A stretch of 5,699 nucleotides of DNA, taken from NCBI GenBank assembly GCA_021202715.1, contig JAJQCL010000018.1, positions 1-5,699 of the forward strand, written 5' to 3'. Both the position numbers and the translations under genes were made by a program. The notes under the pieces are model-generated. The model saw only the letters and a list, made by a program, of their open reading frames with translations, was not told where the DNA came from and searched no databases. Shown here piece by piece: positions 1 to 5,693 of this stretch (within the stretch, counting starts at the first letter, position 1; each line of letters opens with the position of its first letter). This DNA is from Lachnospiraceae bacterium. GTDB taxonomy: Bacteria; Bacillota; Clostridia; Lachnospirales; Lachnospiraceae.

Positions 1-1
1 T

Positions 2-1150
2 TTATTCTTCTCCTGCATCGGTTTCTTTCGATTTCTTTTTCCGGGTTCTCCACTTCATGGAACGCTCACGCAGCTCCTTAAAGATCTCCTCGTGTCCGGC
101 AGACCAGGCGCTGGGGTTTCGCCCGATCATGCCGCGGGAGAGCATCTCCGCCCGCTGCATCTGTTTTTTCCAATCTTCACGGTAGGACTGACGCAATTGC
201 AGCAACTCTTCCTTCTTCTGTTCGTAAGCCTCCCGCAGATCAGCCAGTGCCTCTCTGGAATCGGCCGCGGCCGCGTCCAGCCTCTCGCGGGCTTCGTCGG
301 CCAGATCCTCCAGCTCCTCCCACCTCGCGGCAACACGCGTCTCCCATTTCTGCCGCGCTTCGGCAGATCTTCTTGCCAGCCGATCCCGCATCTCCGCGGT
401 CAGCTCGCCCAGGTCTTCCATCGTCTCCCCGGCAAATTCTTCCAGACTCTCTCTGGCCAGTTCCGCCTGGATCTCCAGAAGCAGGCGGGATTCCTCCATA
501 CGAGCCTCTGCATGCTCCCGGGAATATTCCACCCGAGCCTCCAGGCGTCCCCGTTGCTCGGCAAGCTGCAGCTCCAGATCCTCCAAATTCTCCCGAAGCT
601 CGGCCCGCGCCTTCTCCATCGCCGTAATGAGGTGAGCCAGCTGCAGAGCAGCCCGGTTGGAGATATAGACGTCATAGAGAAAGACCGCACTGATCCCCGC
701 ATCCAGCAGGTACAACAGCCACGGTACCATGGCGAAAACCAGCTGCTCCAAAGGGTTCTGCGCGATCTCCACCAGGAAAAGAGGCAGAACACCCCACCAC
801 AGAAAAGATTCCAGACACATCACGCCGCGGAAATTGCATTTCTTATCCGAGTAATCCCAGTATTTCACCTTGTACAGGGCCTCCATGCTGAGACCCACAA
901 CCAACTCCAGAATTGTCGCCGCCACCGCGCCCGACAGATATTCCAGAAACAGATTGTCCCGGAAGGGGATCGTGACAAAGAGCACCAGAACTGCCCCGCT
1001 GCCATACAGCGGCAGCAGCGGCAGATGCAGGAAGCCGCGGTTGACCCATCTTTTCTTAAGGATAGAGACATAGCAGCTCTCAAAGATCCATCCCATGAAA
1101 CAGTACAGATAGAAAAACATCAGCCACTGGGCAGGGGTATATTCGACCAT
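2..1150 (-). CDS. CmpB-like putative ABC transporter permease with long C-terminal coiled coil
   Basis: Predicted membrane protein of 382 residues. Residues about 1-165 match the 'putative ABC-transporter type IV / CmpB' family (PF06541 type): a GW..E motif (20-24), NRGFLHLPLLPLYGSG (37-52), a Glu-rich helix containing ELVVG (82-86), WDYS (98-101) and a CLESFLWWG segment (112-120). About four or five hydrophobic stretches are visible (7-27, 45-62, 72-90, 113-128, 138-160). Residues about 165-335 contain almost no hydrophobic stretch and are packed with Glu, Arg, Ala, Leu and Gln in heptad-like order, so a long cytoplasmic coiled coil is likely; the tail is basic then acidic. The start at 1150 has AAGGAG seven bases upstream. 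No ATPase subunit lies beside it, so the permease name is a family label and the true function is unknown. The stop codon is TAA at the window edge. Confidence 0.85.
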   Translation of the reverse strand: MVEYTPAQWLMFFYLYCFMGWIFESCYVSILKKRWVNRGFLHLPLLPLYGSGAVLVLFVTIPFRDNLFLEYLSGAVAATILELVVGLSMEALYKVKYWDYSDKKCNFRGVMCLESFLWWGVLPLFLVEIAQNPLEQLVFAMVPWLLYLLDAGISAVFLYDVYISNRAALQLAHLITAMEKARAELRENLEDLELQLAEQRGRLEARVEYSREHAEARMEESRLLLEIQAELARESLEEFAGETMEDLGELTAEMRDRLARRSAEARQKWETRVAARWEELEDLADEARERLDAAAADSREALADLREAYEQKKEELLQLRQSYREDWKKQMQRAEMLSRGMIGRNPSAWSAGHEEIFKELRERSMKWRTRKKKSKETDAGEE

Positions 1151-1157
1151 GCAGCAT

Positions 1158-1163
1158 CTCCTT
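1158..1163 (-). promoter_or_regulatory. Ribosome binding site of the CmpB-like gene
   Basis: AAGGAG on the minus strand, seven bases before the ATG at 1150. It fixes the start of the membrane protein gene. Confidence 0.7.
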
Positions 1164-1248
1164 TCCTGTTACGCCAATCGACAGACTGCGCAGGAAGCCG
1201 TTCCGCATTCAATCGTACCTGTCCCTGCAATCGTTCATCCTGCCAAAG

Positions 1249-1278
1249 ATCATAACATGAAGTTGCATCCTTCGTAAA
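1249..1278 (-). promoter_or_regulatory. Candidate extended -10 promoter for the CmpB-like gene
   Basis: On the minus strand, TTTACG (1273-1278) is followed after 18 bases by TATGAT (1249-1254), with TG one base before the -10 element (extended -10 pattern). It lies in the 134-base gap after the AEC carrier and would leave a leader of roughly 90 bases. The -35 match is weak. No good terminator for the upstream carrier was seen in the gap, so read-through is also possible. Confidence 0.35.
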
Positions 1279-1284
1279 GTCCCT

Positions 1285-2199
1285 CTACAGCGTAAGCAGT
1301 ATACACCACAGCGGCGCCGTCACCATCGACAGGATCGTGGACAGCGCGACAATGCGGGCCGCGAAGGCCTCGTCTTTCTCGTATTTGGCAGCCAGGACGG
1401 CCGTGACACTGGCCGCGGGCATGGCCGCCAGCAGGACGCTGACACCCATCACCAGGCTCTCCACACCAGCCAGGCGACAGCCCAGGAAGACCAGCGCCGG
1501 CACCAGAGCCAGACGTACAAAGCAGTAATACAGGCTGTCACGATCGATCATCTCCCGCCACTTCACCCCGCTGAGAATCGAGCCGATGAGGAGCATGGAA
1601 ATTGATGTGTTGGCGCTGCCCAGAGATTCCACCGTAGATTCCACAAAACCGGGAAGCTGCCACTGCGTGATCATCAGCACCAGGCCCAGGACGGCGGCGA
1701 TGATACACGGATGCGTCGCTACCTTCTTCGCCAGCTCCTTTCCGCTGGGGCACTCGGTGTAATAGGTCAGCCCGAAGGACCACATGAAGGTCCTCTGCGG
1801 AATCAGATAAATAGAGGCGTACAACAGTCCCATGCTGCCGAAGGCCGCCTCCGCCACCGGGTTGCCGAGGATCCCGGCATTCGAGCAGATGGTCGCGTAC
1901 TGGAGCACCTTCTTCCGGCGGTCGGGGTAGCGGGGATAGAGAACCTTCCCTAATAACAGCGTCCCGATCTGAATCAGGATTGCGATCACGAAGATCGTCA
2001 GGCAGCTGCGCAGCGTCTCCATATCGAAATCGATCAGGAAGGATTTCACGATGCTGCAGGGAAGAAGTACATTGATGACCAGATTCGTCAGCAGCGTCCG
2101 CCCCGCGGCGTCGATCATACCGATCTCCGACAGGAACAGACCCAACGCCATCAATAAAACGAGCATCACCTGCATTTCCAGAAGATTGCTCAGATCCAT
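1285..2199 (-). CDS. AEC-family (auxin efflux carrier-like) transporter, coupled to comB
   Basis: Membrane carrier of 304 residues, the usual length for bacterial AEC (PF03547) proteins. About ten hydrophobic segments form two halves: roughly 10-28, 35-54, 64-87, 102-120, 122-145, 164-180, 196-212, 222-243, 247-270 and 281-303. The first-half crossover shows SNAGILGNPVAEAAFG (106-121), typical of the family. The second half has AAMPAASVTAVLAAKY (258-273), then the ALSTILSM helix (285-292). Characterised AEC members move organic anions such as malate, often out of the cell; the substrate here cannot be read from sequence. The gene starts inside the end of comB (10-base overlap, positions 2190-2199) with GGGAGG eight bases upstream, so the two are probably translationally coupled and share a substrate pathway. 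It is clearly different in sequence from the other AEC carrier in this window. Confidence 0.93.
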   Translation of the reverse strand: MDLSNLLEMQVMLVLLMALGLFLSEIGMIDAAGRTLLTNLVINVLLPCSIVKSFLIDFDMETLRSCLTIFVIAILIQIGTLLLGKVLYPRYPDRRKKVLQYATICSNAGILGNPVAEAAFGSMGLLYASIYLIPQRTFMWSFGLTYYTECPSGKELAKKVATHPCIIAAVLGLVLMITQWQLPGFVESTVESLGSANTSISMLLIGSILSGVKWREMIDRDSLYYCFVRLALVPALVFLGCRLAGVESLVMGVSVLLAAMPAASVTAVLAAKYEKDEAFAARIVALSTILSMVTAPLWCILLTL

Positions 2200-2915
2200 G
2201 CTTCACGCCTCCCGTCCGCCTGTCCGGGCAAACGCCGCACAGAGAAGACATCCTCCTCACGCGGCGTTACCTGCAGCACAAAATCAAAACGGTCACGGTC
2301 CGTGCACATCCAGTAGTCCGCTTCCGGGAAGACCGCCTGTTTCTCCGGATCGAAGAATTTCCGTGCTGAGGGCTTCTCCCGCAGGATCGTCATTTCCTGG
2401 TTCCAATCCAGCGCCTCCCCGGTGAGAAGACTGCGGATATAGCGCCCGCAGAGCACATCCTCCGGCGCTTCGATCTCCCCCCGCAGTCCCATGCACACCA
2501 GTGACACATCCTCCGGAGCTCTCTCCCGGATGTAGGAGGCCACGGCCCGGGCATTGACCAGGCTGCCGGTGACAATCTCCGAAGCCCCGGCCGCATTCAC
2601 AATGCCCTGCGTTCCCGCGCTGGTCGTATGAACCACCGTTCGTCCCGGCAGCAGCTCCCGGCGGATCTGGGACGGCGAGTTACCGAAATCAAATCCGGGC
2701 AGGATAACGCCGCCGCGCTCTCCCACGAGAATATACTCCGGATGCTCCTCCTTCAGGCGGCGGGCCGTCTCCGTCCGCCCCACAGCCAGCACCTCGCGCA
2801 CACCGGCATCATAAAGAGTGCACTCTACCGAAAAAGCGCGAAACACATCGATGATCACGGTCAGTCCCCGGGCCTGCCGGGCTCCTTCGATCAGCTGAAG
2901 CAATTCGATTTTCAC
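2190..2915 (-). CDS. comB: 2-phosphosulfolactate phosphatase family protein (ComB-like)
   Basis: ComB-family (PF04029 type) protein of 241 residues, full length for the family. Characterised members are Mg-dependent acid phosphatases that convert 2-phospho-3-sulfolactate to 3-sulfolactate plus phosphate in archaeal coenzyme M synthesis; the role in Clostridia is not established. Visible family blocks are IIDVFRAFSV (21-30), GERGG (65-69), PGFDFGNSPSQI (73-84), TTSAGTQG (98-105), a conserved Asn (121) and PEDV (151-154). The GTG at 2915 was chosen because AGGTGA lies five bases upstream and the protein then begins (M)KIELLQL, as relatives do. A GTG at 2924 would add three residues but has only a weak AGAAAG site. 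The stop overlaps the downstream AEC carrier start. No comA, comC, comD or comE gene is visible, so the physiological substrate is uncertain. Confidence 0.88.
   Translation of the reverse strand: MKIELLQLIEGARQARGLTVIIDVFRAFSVECTLYDAGVREVLAVGRTETARRLKEEHPEYILVGERGGVILPGFDFGNSPSQIRRELLPGRTVVHTTSAGTQGIVNAAGASEIVTGSLVNARAVASYIRERAPEDVSLVCMGLRGEIEAPEDVLCGRYIRSLLTGEALDWNQEMTILREKPSARKFFDPEKQAVFPEADYWMCTDRDRFDFVLQVTPREEDVFSVRRLPGQADGRREAWI
2208..2213 (-). promoter_or_regulatory. Ribosome binding site of the AEC carrier, inside comB
   Basis: GGGAGG eight bases before the ATG at 2199. It is embedded in the last codons of comB, which supports both the chosen start and coupling of the two genes. Confidence 0.7.
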
Positions 2916-2920
2916 AAAAT

Positions 2921-2926
2921 TCACCT
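2921..2926 (-). promoter_or_regulatory. Ribosome binding site deciding the comB start
   Basis: AGGTGA, the 3' part of the full anti-SD complement, lies five bases before the GTG at 2915. It favours that start over the GTG at 2924, which itself falls inside this site. Confidence 0.5.
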
Positions 2927-2933
2927 GTACTTT

Positions 2934-2964
2934 CTAAACAAACACAAACCGCTGTCGCGGTTCG
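2934..2964 (-). terminator. Intrinsic terminator-like hairpin between AEC carrier and comB
   Basis: On the minus strand CGAACCGC, loop GACA, GCGGTTTG (2945-2964) forms an eight-pair stem with one G-T wobble. It is followed by the T-rich run TGTTTGTTT (2936-2944). This is a good rho-independent terminator for the carrier gene ending at 3067. It lies only about 20 bases before comB, too close for another promoter to fit between, so it may instead act as an attenuator or as a 5' stabilising hairpin of the comB message. Confidence 0.65.
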
Positions 2965-2966
2965 CC

Positions 2967-2995
2967 ATCATACATGAACGCCGTCCGTCTGCCAG
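2967..2995 (-). promoter_or_regulatory. Candidate promoter for comB and its coupled carrier
   Basis: CTGGCA (2990-2995) and TATGAT (2967-2972) are separated by exactly 17 bases on the minus strand. Initiation would fall near 2960, at the start of the hairpin at 2945-2964, giving a leader of about 45 bases. The -35 element matches four of six consensus bases. Confidence 0.4.
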
Positions 2996-3066
2996 AGAAA
3001 TATGTACACCCATCCTGCTCCTGACGGCCTGACTTCTTTGCGAGGCATGCTCTTCGGGCAATGTTT

Positions 3067-4005
3067 TCACAGCAACCCCAGATTTTTTAAGAGGAAGATC
3101 CAGAAGAACAGCGTGGCAACAGAGAGCATGGTGCTCATCACCACCTCCACTCCCGCCAGATCGGCATCGCCGCCCAGCTGCTGCGCCATGGCATAAGAAG
3201 CAATCGCGGTCGGCGTGGCAAAAAGCGCCACAAGTGTCATTAGTTCCACCTCGCGGAAGCCCAGCGCTGCGGCAACCGTCAGAGTGATTCCCGGGATCAC
3301 CAGCAGCCTCACGCTGCAGATCACCGCCAGGAGCCTGGCGTATTTCCGTACATTTTCGAACGTGAAGCTGGCGCCGAGGATGACAATCGCCAGCGGCGAG
3401 GCTACCTGTCCCAGCGTCTGAATCAGGGACTCAATCACCTCCGGAAGCCGCAGCCCTGTCACTACGAAGAACATCGCCGCGATCGCGCCCAGGATATAAG
3501 GACAGAGAATCACATTTTTGGCGATCTTCCCCACCGAGGGCTTTGTCCCGTTGAAGATCTCCAGAATGATCACCGCGAAGAAATTGTACAGAGGCGTCAC
3601 CACACTGATCAGCACGGTCGGAACGCCCGCCGCCTCCGATCCGTAGACCGCCGTGATCAGCGGCAGTCCCAGAACCACGAAGTTGCTGCGGTAGATGGCC
3701 TGAATGATCACGCCCCGTTTCGCGTTTTCCTTCACCCGCCACAACACAATGACAGTCGTCACGGCAAGAATCATCAAAATCTCCACAATGGCAAAGGCCA
3801 TCAGCCGGGGATTCAGATCACTCTCCAGGTCCATGCTGTAGACATTGTAAAACATCATGGCTGTCATGAACACCTGAAAACACAGAGCGTTCATTTTCTT
3901 AATGGAAGGATCATCGACGATTCCCTTCCACCGGGCCCAGTAGCCGATGACAAGCATGGCAAAAATAGGAAATACCGCCCGCAGTGAGACAGTTAAACCT
4001 TCCAT
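3067..4005 (-). CDS. AEC-family (auxin efflux carrier-like) transporter
   Basis: Membrane carrier of 312 residues with about ten hydrophobic segments, a full-length AEC (PF03547) protein. Segments are roughly 7-24, 38-56, 67-89, 98-121, 127-150, 162-183, 198-215, 222-248, 254-276 and 286-308. Family signatures include YRSNFVVLGLPLITAVYG (105-122) and ATPTAIASYAMAQQLGG (263-279), ending in the VVMSTMLS helix (288-295). Transport of an organic anion is the family expectation; the substrate is not readable. The ATG at 4005 is the only credible start: GGAAGGAG lies upstream but its AGGAG core is 13 bases away, longer than ideal, hinting at modest translation. A terminator-like hairpin downstream separates it from comB, so it is probably a separate unit or only partly co-transcribed. 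It is not a recent duplicate of the AEC gene at 1285-2199. Confidence 0.93.
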   Translation of the reverse strand: MEGLTVSLRAVFPIFAMLVIGYWARWKGIVDDPSIKKMNALCFQVFMTAMMFYNVYSMDLESDLNPRLMAFAIVEILMILAVTTVIVLWRVKENAKRGVIIQAIYRSNFVVLGLPLITAVYGSEAAGVPTVLISVVTPLYNFFAVIILEIFNGTKPSVGKIAKNVILCPYILGAIAAMFFVVTGLRLPEVIESLIQTLGQVASPLAIVILGASFTFENVRKYARLLAVICSVRLLVIPGITLTVAAALGFREVELMTLVALFATPTAIASYAMAQQLGGDADLAGVEVVMSTMLSVATLFFWIFLLKNLGLL

Positions 4006-4073
4006 GGTGACTTTCTCACTCCTTCCTGAGAATCGCGCTGCACTATGTTTGCCTGAGCTTCTCTTTCATCAGA

Positions 4074-4087
4074 CACTACAGGCAGTG
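4074..4087. promoter_or_regulatory. Imperfect palindrome at the expected +1 region, possible operator
   Basis: CACTACAGGCAGTG has half-sites CACTAC and GCAGTG that match as inverted repeats at five of six positions. It sits just downstream of the candidate -10 element at 4097-4102, where a repressor would block initiation. No regulator gene is present in the window to pair with it. Confidence 0.2.
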
Positions 4088-4096
4088 CTACAGAAC

Positions 4097-4124
4097 ATTT
4101 TACACGATCTATCAAAAATCGCAA
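4097..4124 (-). promoter_or_regulatory. Candidate promoter of the AEC carrier at 3067-4005
   Basis: TTGCGA (4119-4124), a 16-base spacer and TAAAAT (4097-4102) on the minus strand. Transcription would start near 4090, about 85 bases before the carrier ATG. Confidence 0.45.
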
Positions 4125-4175
4125 GGAAGAGTTTCACTGCTTAAACTTACGACTAATTGTCCGGATTTACAGAAA

Positions 4176-4198
4176 TTATGCGAAGGTAATAAGCATAA
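4176..4198 (-). terminator. Weak AT-rich hairpin after the ATPase/RloB-remnant unit
   Basis: TTATGC and GCATAA form a perfect six-pair stem with an 11-base loop, followed on the minus strand by TTTCTGT. The stem has little GC and the loop is large, so termination would be weak. It is the only hairpin with a trailing T run in the gap 4006-4242. Confidence 0.22.
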
Positions 4199-4242
4199 CA
4201 TCTTGCTAATTAAGTGCGAAATCAATTCAGCTGGTAAGAGAA

Positions 4243-4374
4243 TCACCAGTCAATCACATCCAGGAAATTCTGATACCCTCCGCCTTTCATATTAATCGGC
4301 TGCAGGGAAATCTCTACACCCTGATTTTTTCGCATCTGGTCAATATAATAAAACTCCCGCTTCGGCCTACTCAT
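4243..4374 (-). pseudogene. Truncated RloB-like partner gene remnant
   Basis: A 43-codon ORF starts at 4374 with an excellent GGGAGG site eight bases upstream and overlaps the ATPase stop in the sequence ATGAGTAG. The peptide begins MSRPKREFYYIDQMRKNQ and continues through GVEISLQPINMKGGG to a TGA at 4243. The pattern E-x-YY-x-x-x-x-K followed by GV-x-I-x-x-x-P and KGGG resembles the region just after the N-terminal EGxxTE motif of RloB-family (PF13707 type) proteins. Those proteins are usually around 200 residues and commonly follow COG1106 ATPases. Here the segment carrying the EGxxTE motif is absent and the protein stops right after KGGG, so both an internal N-terminal loss and a C-terminal loss seem to have occurred. 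No continuation was found in other frames. The family assignment is by memory of motifs; a genuine small protein is the alternative. Confidence 0.5.
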
Positions 4375-5542
4375 AAGCAGTACCTCCCAGGATTCCTTTC
4401 ATATAAAACTCGTAGATTTTGGTATTTTCATAACGGACTTCCGGAAAGTCAGCCAGGGAATACAGGTCTGAAATCAGAGTATCCTTATCTTTTGTTATAA
4501 AGTAAATCTGCTCTTTCATATAGGTTGCGAGATTCAGGTGCAGAACATTGTGCGTAGAGAAAATGAACTGACCATGATGCCGTTTTCCATTAATGAATGC
4601 AATAACCCGGTCGGACAAGATAGGATTTAGTACTCGATCCATCTCATCGGCAAATACTGTCTTATTTTCATACACTACCTGAAAAATCTGTACAGCCCAC
4701 TTAAAGAATTCACGGACTCCGGCGGAATCCATGGACAATTCGCGCTTCATAATCCGCCCATCTTTATCTCTGCGAATGATCACTGTTTTACTGTATGGCT
4801 TCTCTTCATCGATCTGCACACCACAGATACTGTAATCTACCATGCGGAATATTTCTACATAACGGGAATCCTTCATAATCTCCAAATCTGTACTTCTTTT
4901 TCGGAGTGCGTCCTGCTCACTGCTGCCGGGTAATTCTACTGACAGAGAATCGTTCACCCATTCTGTCACAGCCAATGCGTTCTCATCACCAAGTATGGCC
5001 AGCTTTGTTATGATCAGGCCGATCCCCCTCTGTTTTGAATCAATCAAAGATGCCAACCGGTTCTTTTCATCTGAAGATATATCATAACCACCAGCTTTGT
5101 TTCTTTTAAAAGAAAACAGATTCTTTTCTACACCAGAGCGATTCTTCCTGAAATATAATTCTTCACAGATAATTCCTGTAGCGTCGATTTCAAGAATATA
5201 TCGATATATTTTCGGACCCTTCAGGAGCAATTCCATTTCAAAAAACTGGACAGGGTTCTCATTGTTCTCTCTGCTGGAAGCATTTACATAAGGGATAAAG
5301 CTCCTGACCATGTCATTATCCGAAAATAATGATTTCAGATATTTGAGACTGGCCATGAAGTTAGATTTGCCGCCTGCATTTTCGCCAACTACCACGGCAG
5401 TCTTCAGCGGATTCATTCCCAAATCATCTGCAACATAATTATCCGGATATCTTTTCTTCACTTTTCCTCTTGGGGCTTCCATAGAAAATTCATAATCACC
5501 CAAAAATGAACAGAAGTTGTTAAATCGGTATCGAATCAACAT
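4367..5542 (-). CDS. AAA15/COG1106-family ATP-binding protein (RloA-like), putative defence ATPase
   Basis: ABC/SMC-like ATPase of 391 residues, full length for COG1106 (AAA_15/AAA_21) proteins. The N-terminus reads MLIRYRFNNFCSF as in relatives. Motifs in order: Walker A GENAGGKSN (53-61), a signature-like LSMDSAG (269-275), Walker B TVFADEMD (295-302) followed by LNP where LHP is usual, and the switch segment FIFSTHN with His331. The C-terminal KDKDTLISDLYSLADF (351-366) and a late MKG..GG (381-387) are also family-like. The ATG at 5542 is preferred: AAGGAG lies nine bases upstream and a promoter at 5589-5617 would start transcription near 5582, excluding the longer in-frame extension to 5671. 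Related ATPases (RloA, the AriA subunit of PARIS) act with a nuclease-like partner in phage defence; that role here is inferred. The gene is much more AT-rich than its neighbours, suggesting horizontal acquisition. Confidence 0.87.
   Translation of the reverse strand: MLIRYRFNNFCSFLGDYEFSMEAPRGKVKKRYPDNYVADDLGMNPLKTAVVVGENAGGKSNFMASLKYLKSLFSDNDMVRSFIPYVNASSRENNENPVQFFEMELLLKGPKIYRYILEIDATGIICEELYFRKNRSGVEKNLFSFKRNKAGGYDISSDEKNRLASLIDSKQRGIGLIITKLAILGDENALAVTEWVNDSLSVELPGSSEQDALRKRSTDLEIMKDSRYVEIFRMVDYSICGVQIDEEKPYSKTVIIRRDKDGRIMKRELSMDSAGVREFFKWAVQIFQVVYENKTVFADEMDRVLNPILSDRVIAFINGKRHHGQFIFSTHNVLHLNLATYMKEQIYFITKDKDTLISDLYSLADFPEVRYENTKIYEFYMKGILGGTAYE
4383..4388 (-). promoter_or_regulatory. 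Ribosome binding site of the RloB-like remnant
   Basis: GGGAGG eight bases before the ATG at 4374, inside the end of the ATPase gene. Its quality argues that the short ORF is or was a translated gene. Confidence 0.55.
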
Positions 5543-5551
5543 TGCCCGCAT

Positions 5552-5557
5552 CTCCTT
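5552..5557 (-). promoter_or_regulatory. Ribosome binding site deciding the ATPase start
   Basis: AAGGAG nine bases before the ATG at 5542. Another in-frame ATG at 5551 directly abuts this site and is too close to be used. Confidence 0.7.
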
Positions 5558-5588
5558 ACAAATACAATGACTTTTTAGCGTTAATTTG

Positions 5589-5617
5589 ATTATAGCATTG
5601 TGAAATGTCAAAGTAAA
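5589..5617 (-). promoter_or_regulatory. Extended -10 promoter of the ATPase gene
   Basis: A perfect TATAAT (5589-5594) preceded by TGC gives an extended -10 element, with TTTACT (5612-5617) 17 bases upstream as a four-of-six -35. The start point would be near 5582, giving a leader of about 40 bases. A TTGACA also occurs nearby but only 11 bases from the -10, so it is not a usable -35. Confidence 0.65.
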
Positions 5618-5675
5618 CAAGATCTTTGATTTCATGCATAAAAAATTCAAAAAACCGAGATTCTTTATCACTATT

Positions 5676-5693
5676 AAAACGATTTTACGTTTT
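5676..5693. repeat. AT-rich perfect inverted repeat at the window edge
   Basis: AAAACG and CGTTTT flank a six-base ATTTTA loop as a perfect inverted repeat. It lies upstream of the ATPase promoter. It may be a weak bidirectional terminator for an unseen upstream gene or a regulator site. The stem has only two G-C pairs. Confidence 0.25.

Larger units (their letters stand above)
2921..3013 (-). other. Possible 30-codon leader ORF before comB
   Basis: An ATG at 3013 opens 30 codons ending in TGA at 2921-2923, six bases before the comB start at 2915. AGGAG lies four bases upstream, which is a short spacing. The reading frame runs through the hairpin at 2945-2964. It could be a leader peptide coupling translation into comB on read-through transcripts. 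The predicted peptide has no recognised motif and no run of a single regulatory amino acid, so chance is quite possible. Confidence 0.15.

Noticed and set aside
1175..1234. Three copies of CAATCG at 1175, 1210 and 1228
   Set aside because: The units are only 6-7 bases and the spacing (35 and 18) is not exact. This is too weak to call iterons or regulator sites.
92..1255. A 387-codon open frame on the plus strand antisense to the CmpB-like gene
   Set aside because: It mirrors the repetitive Glu/Leu/Arg codons of the coiled-coil gene. The product is low-complexity and rich in Gln, Pro and Arg with no domain, and the opposite strand has a recognised membrane family.
2628..3032. A 134-codon plus-strand frame overlapping comB and the gap beyond it
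   Set aside because: It is antisense to a well-conserved phosphatase, shows no family motif, and has no convincing ribosome site.
4231..4249. CTGGT/ACCAG inverted repeat around the stop of the RloB-like remnant
   Set aside because: Only a five-pair stem with a nine-base loop and no T tract follows, so it is not a credible terminator.
5601..5610. TTGACA near the ATPase promoter
   Set aside because: It sits only 11 bases from the TATAAT element, which is too close to serve as its -35.
5543..5671. N-terminal extension of the ATPase frame by 43 residues
   Set aside because: It contains the extended -10 promoter, has no ribosome site at 5671, and relatives begin with the MLIRYRFNNF-type sequence at 5542.
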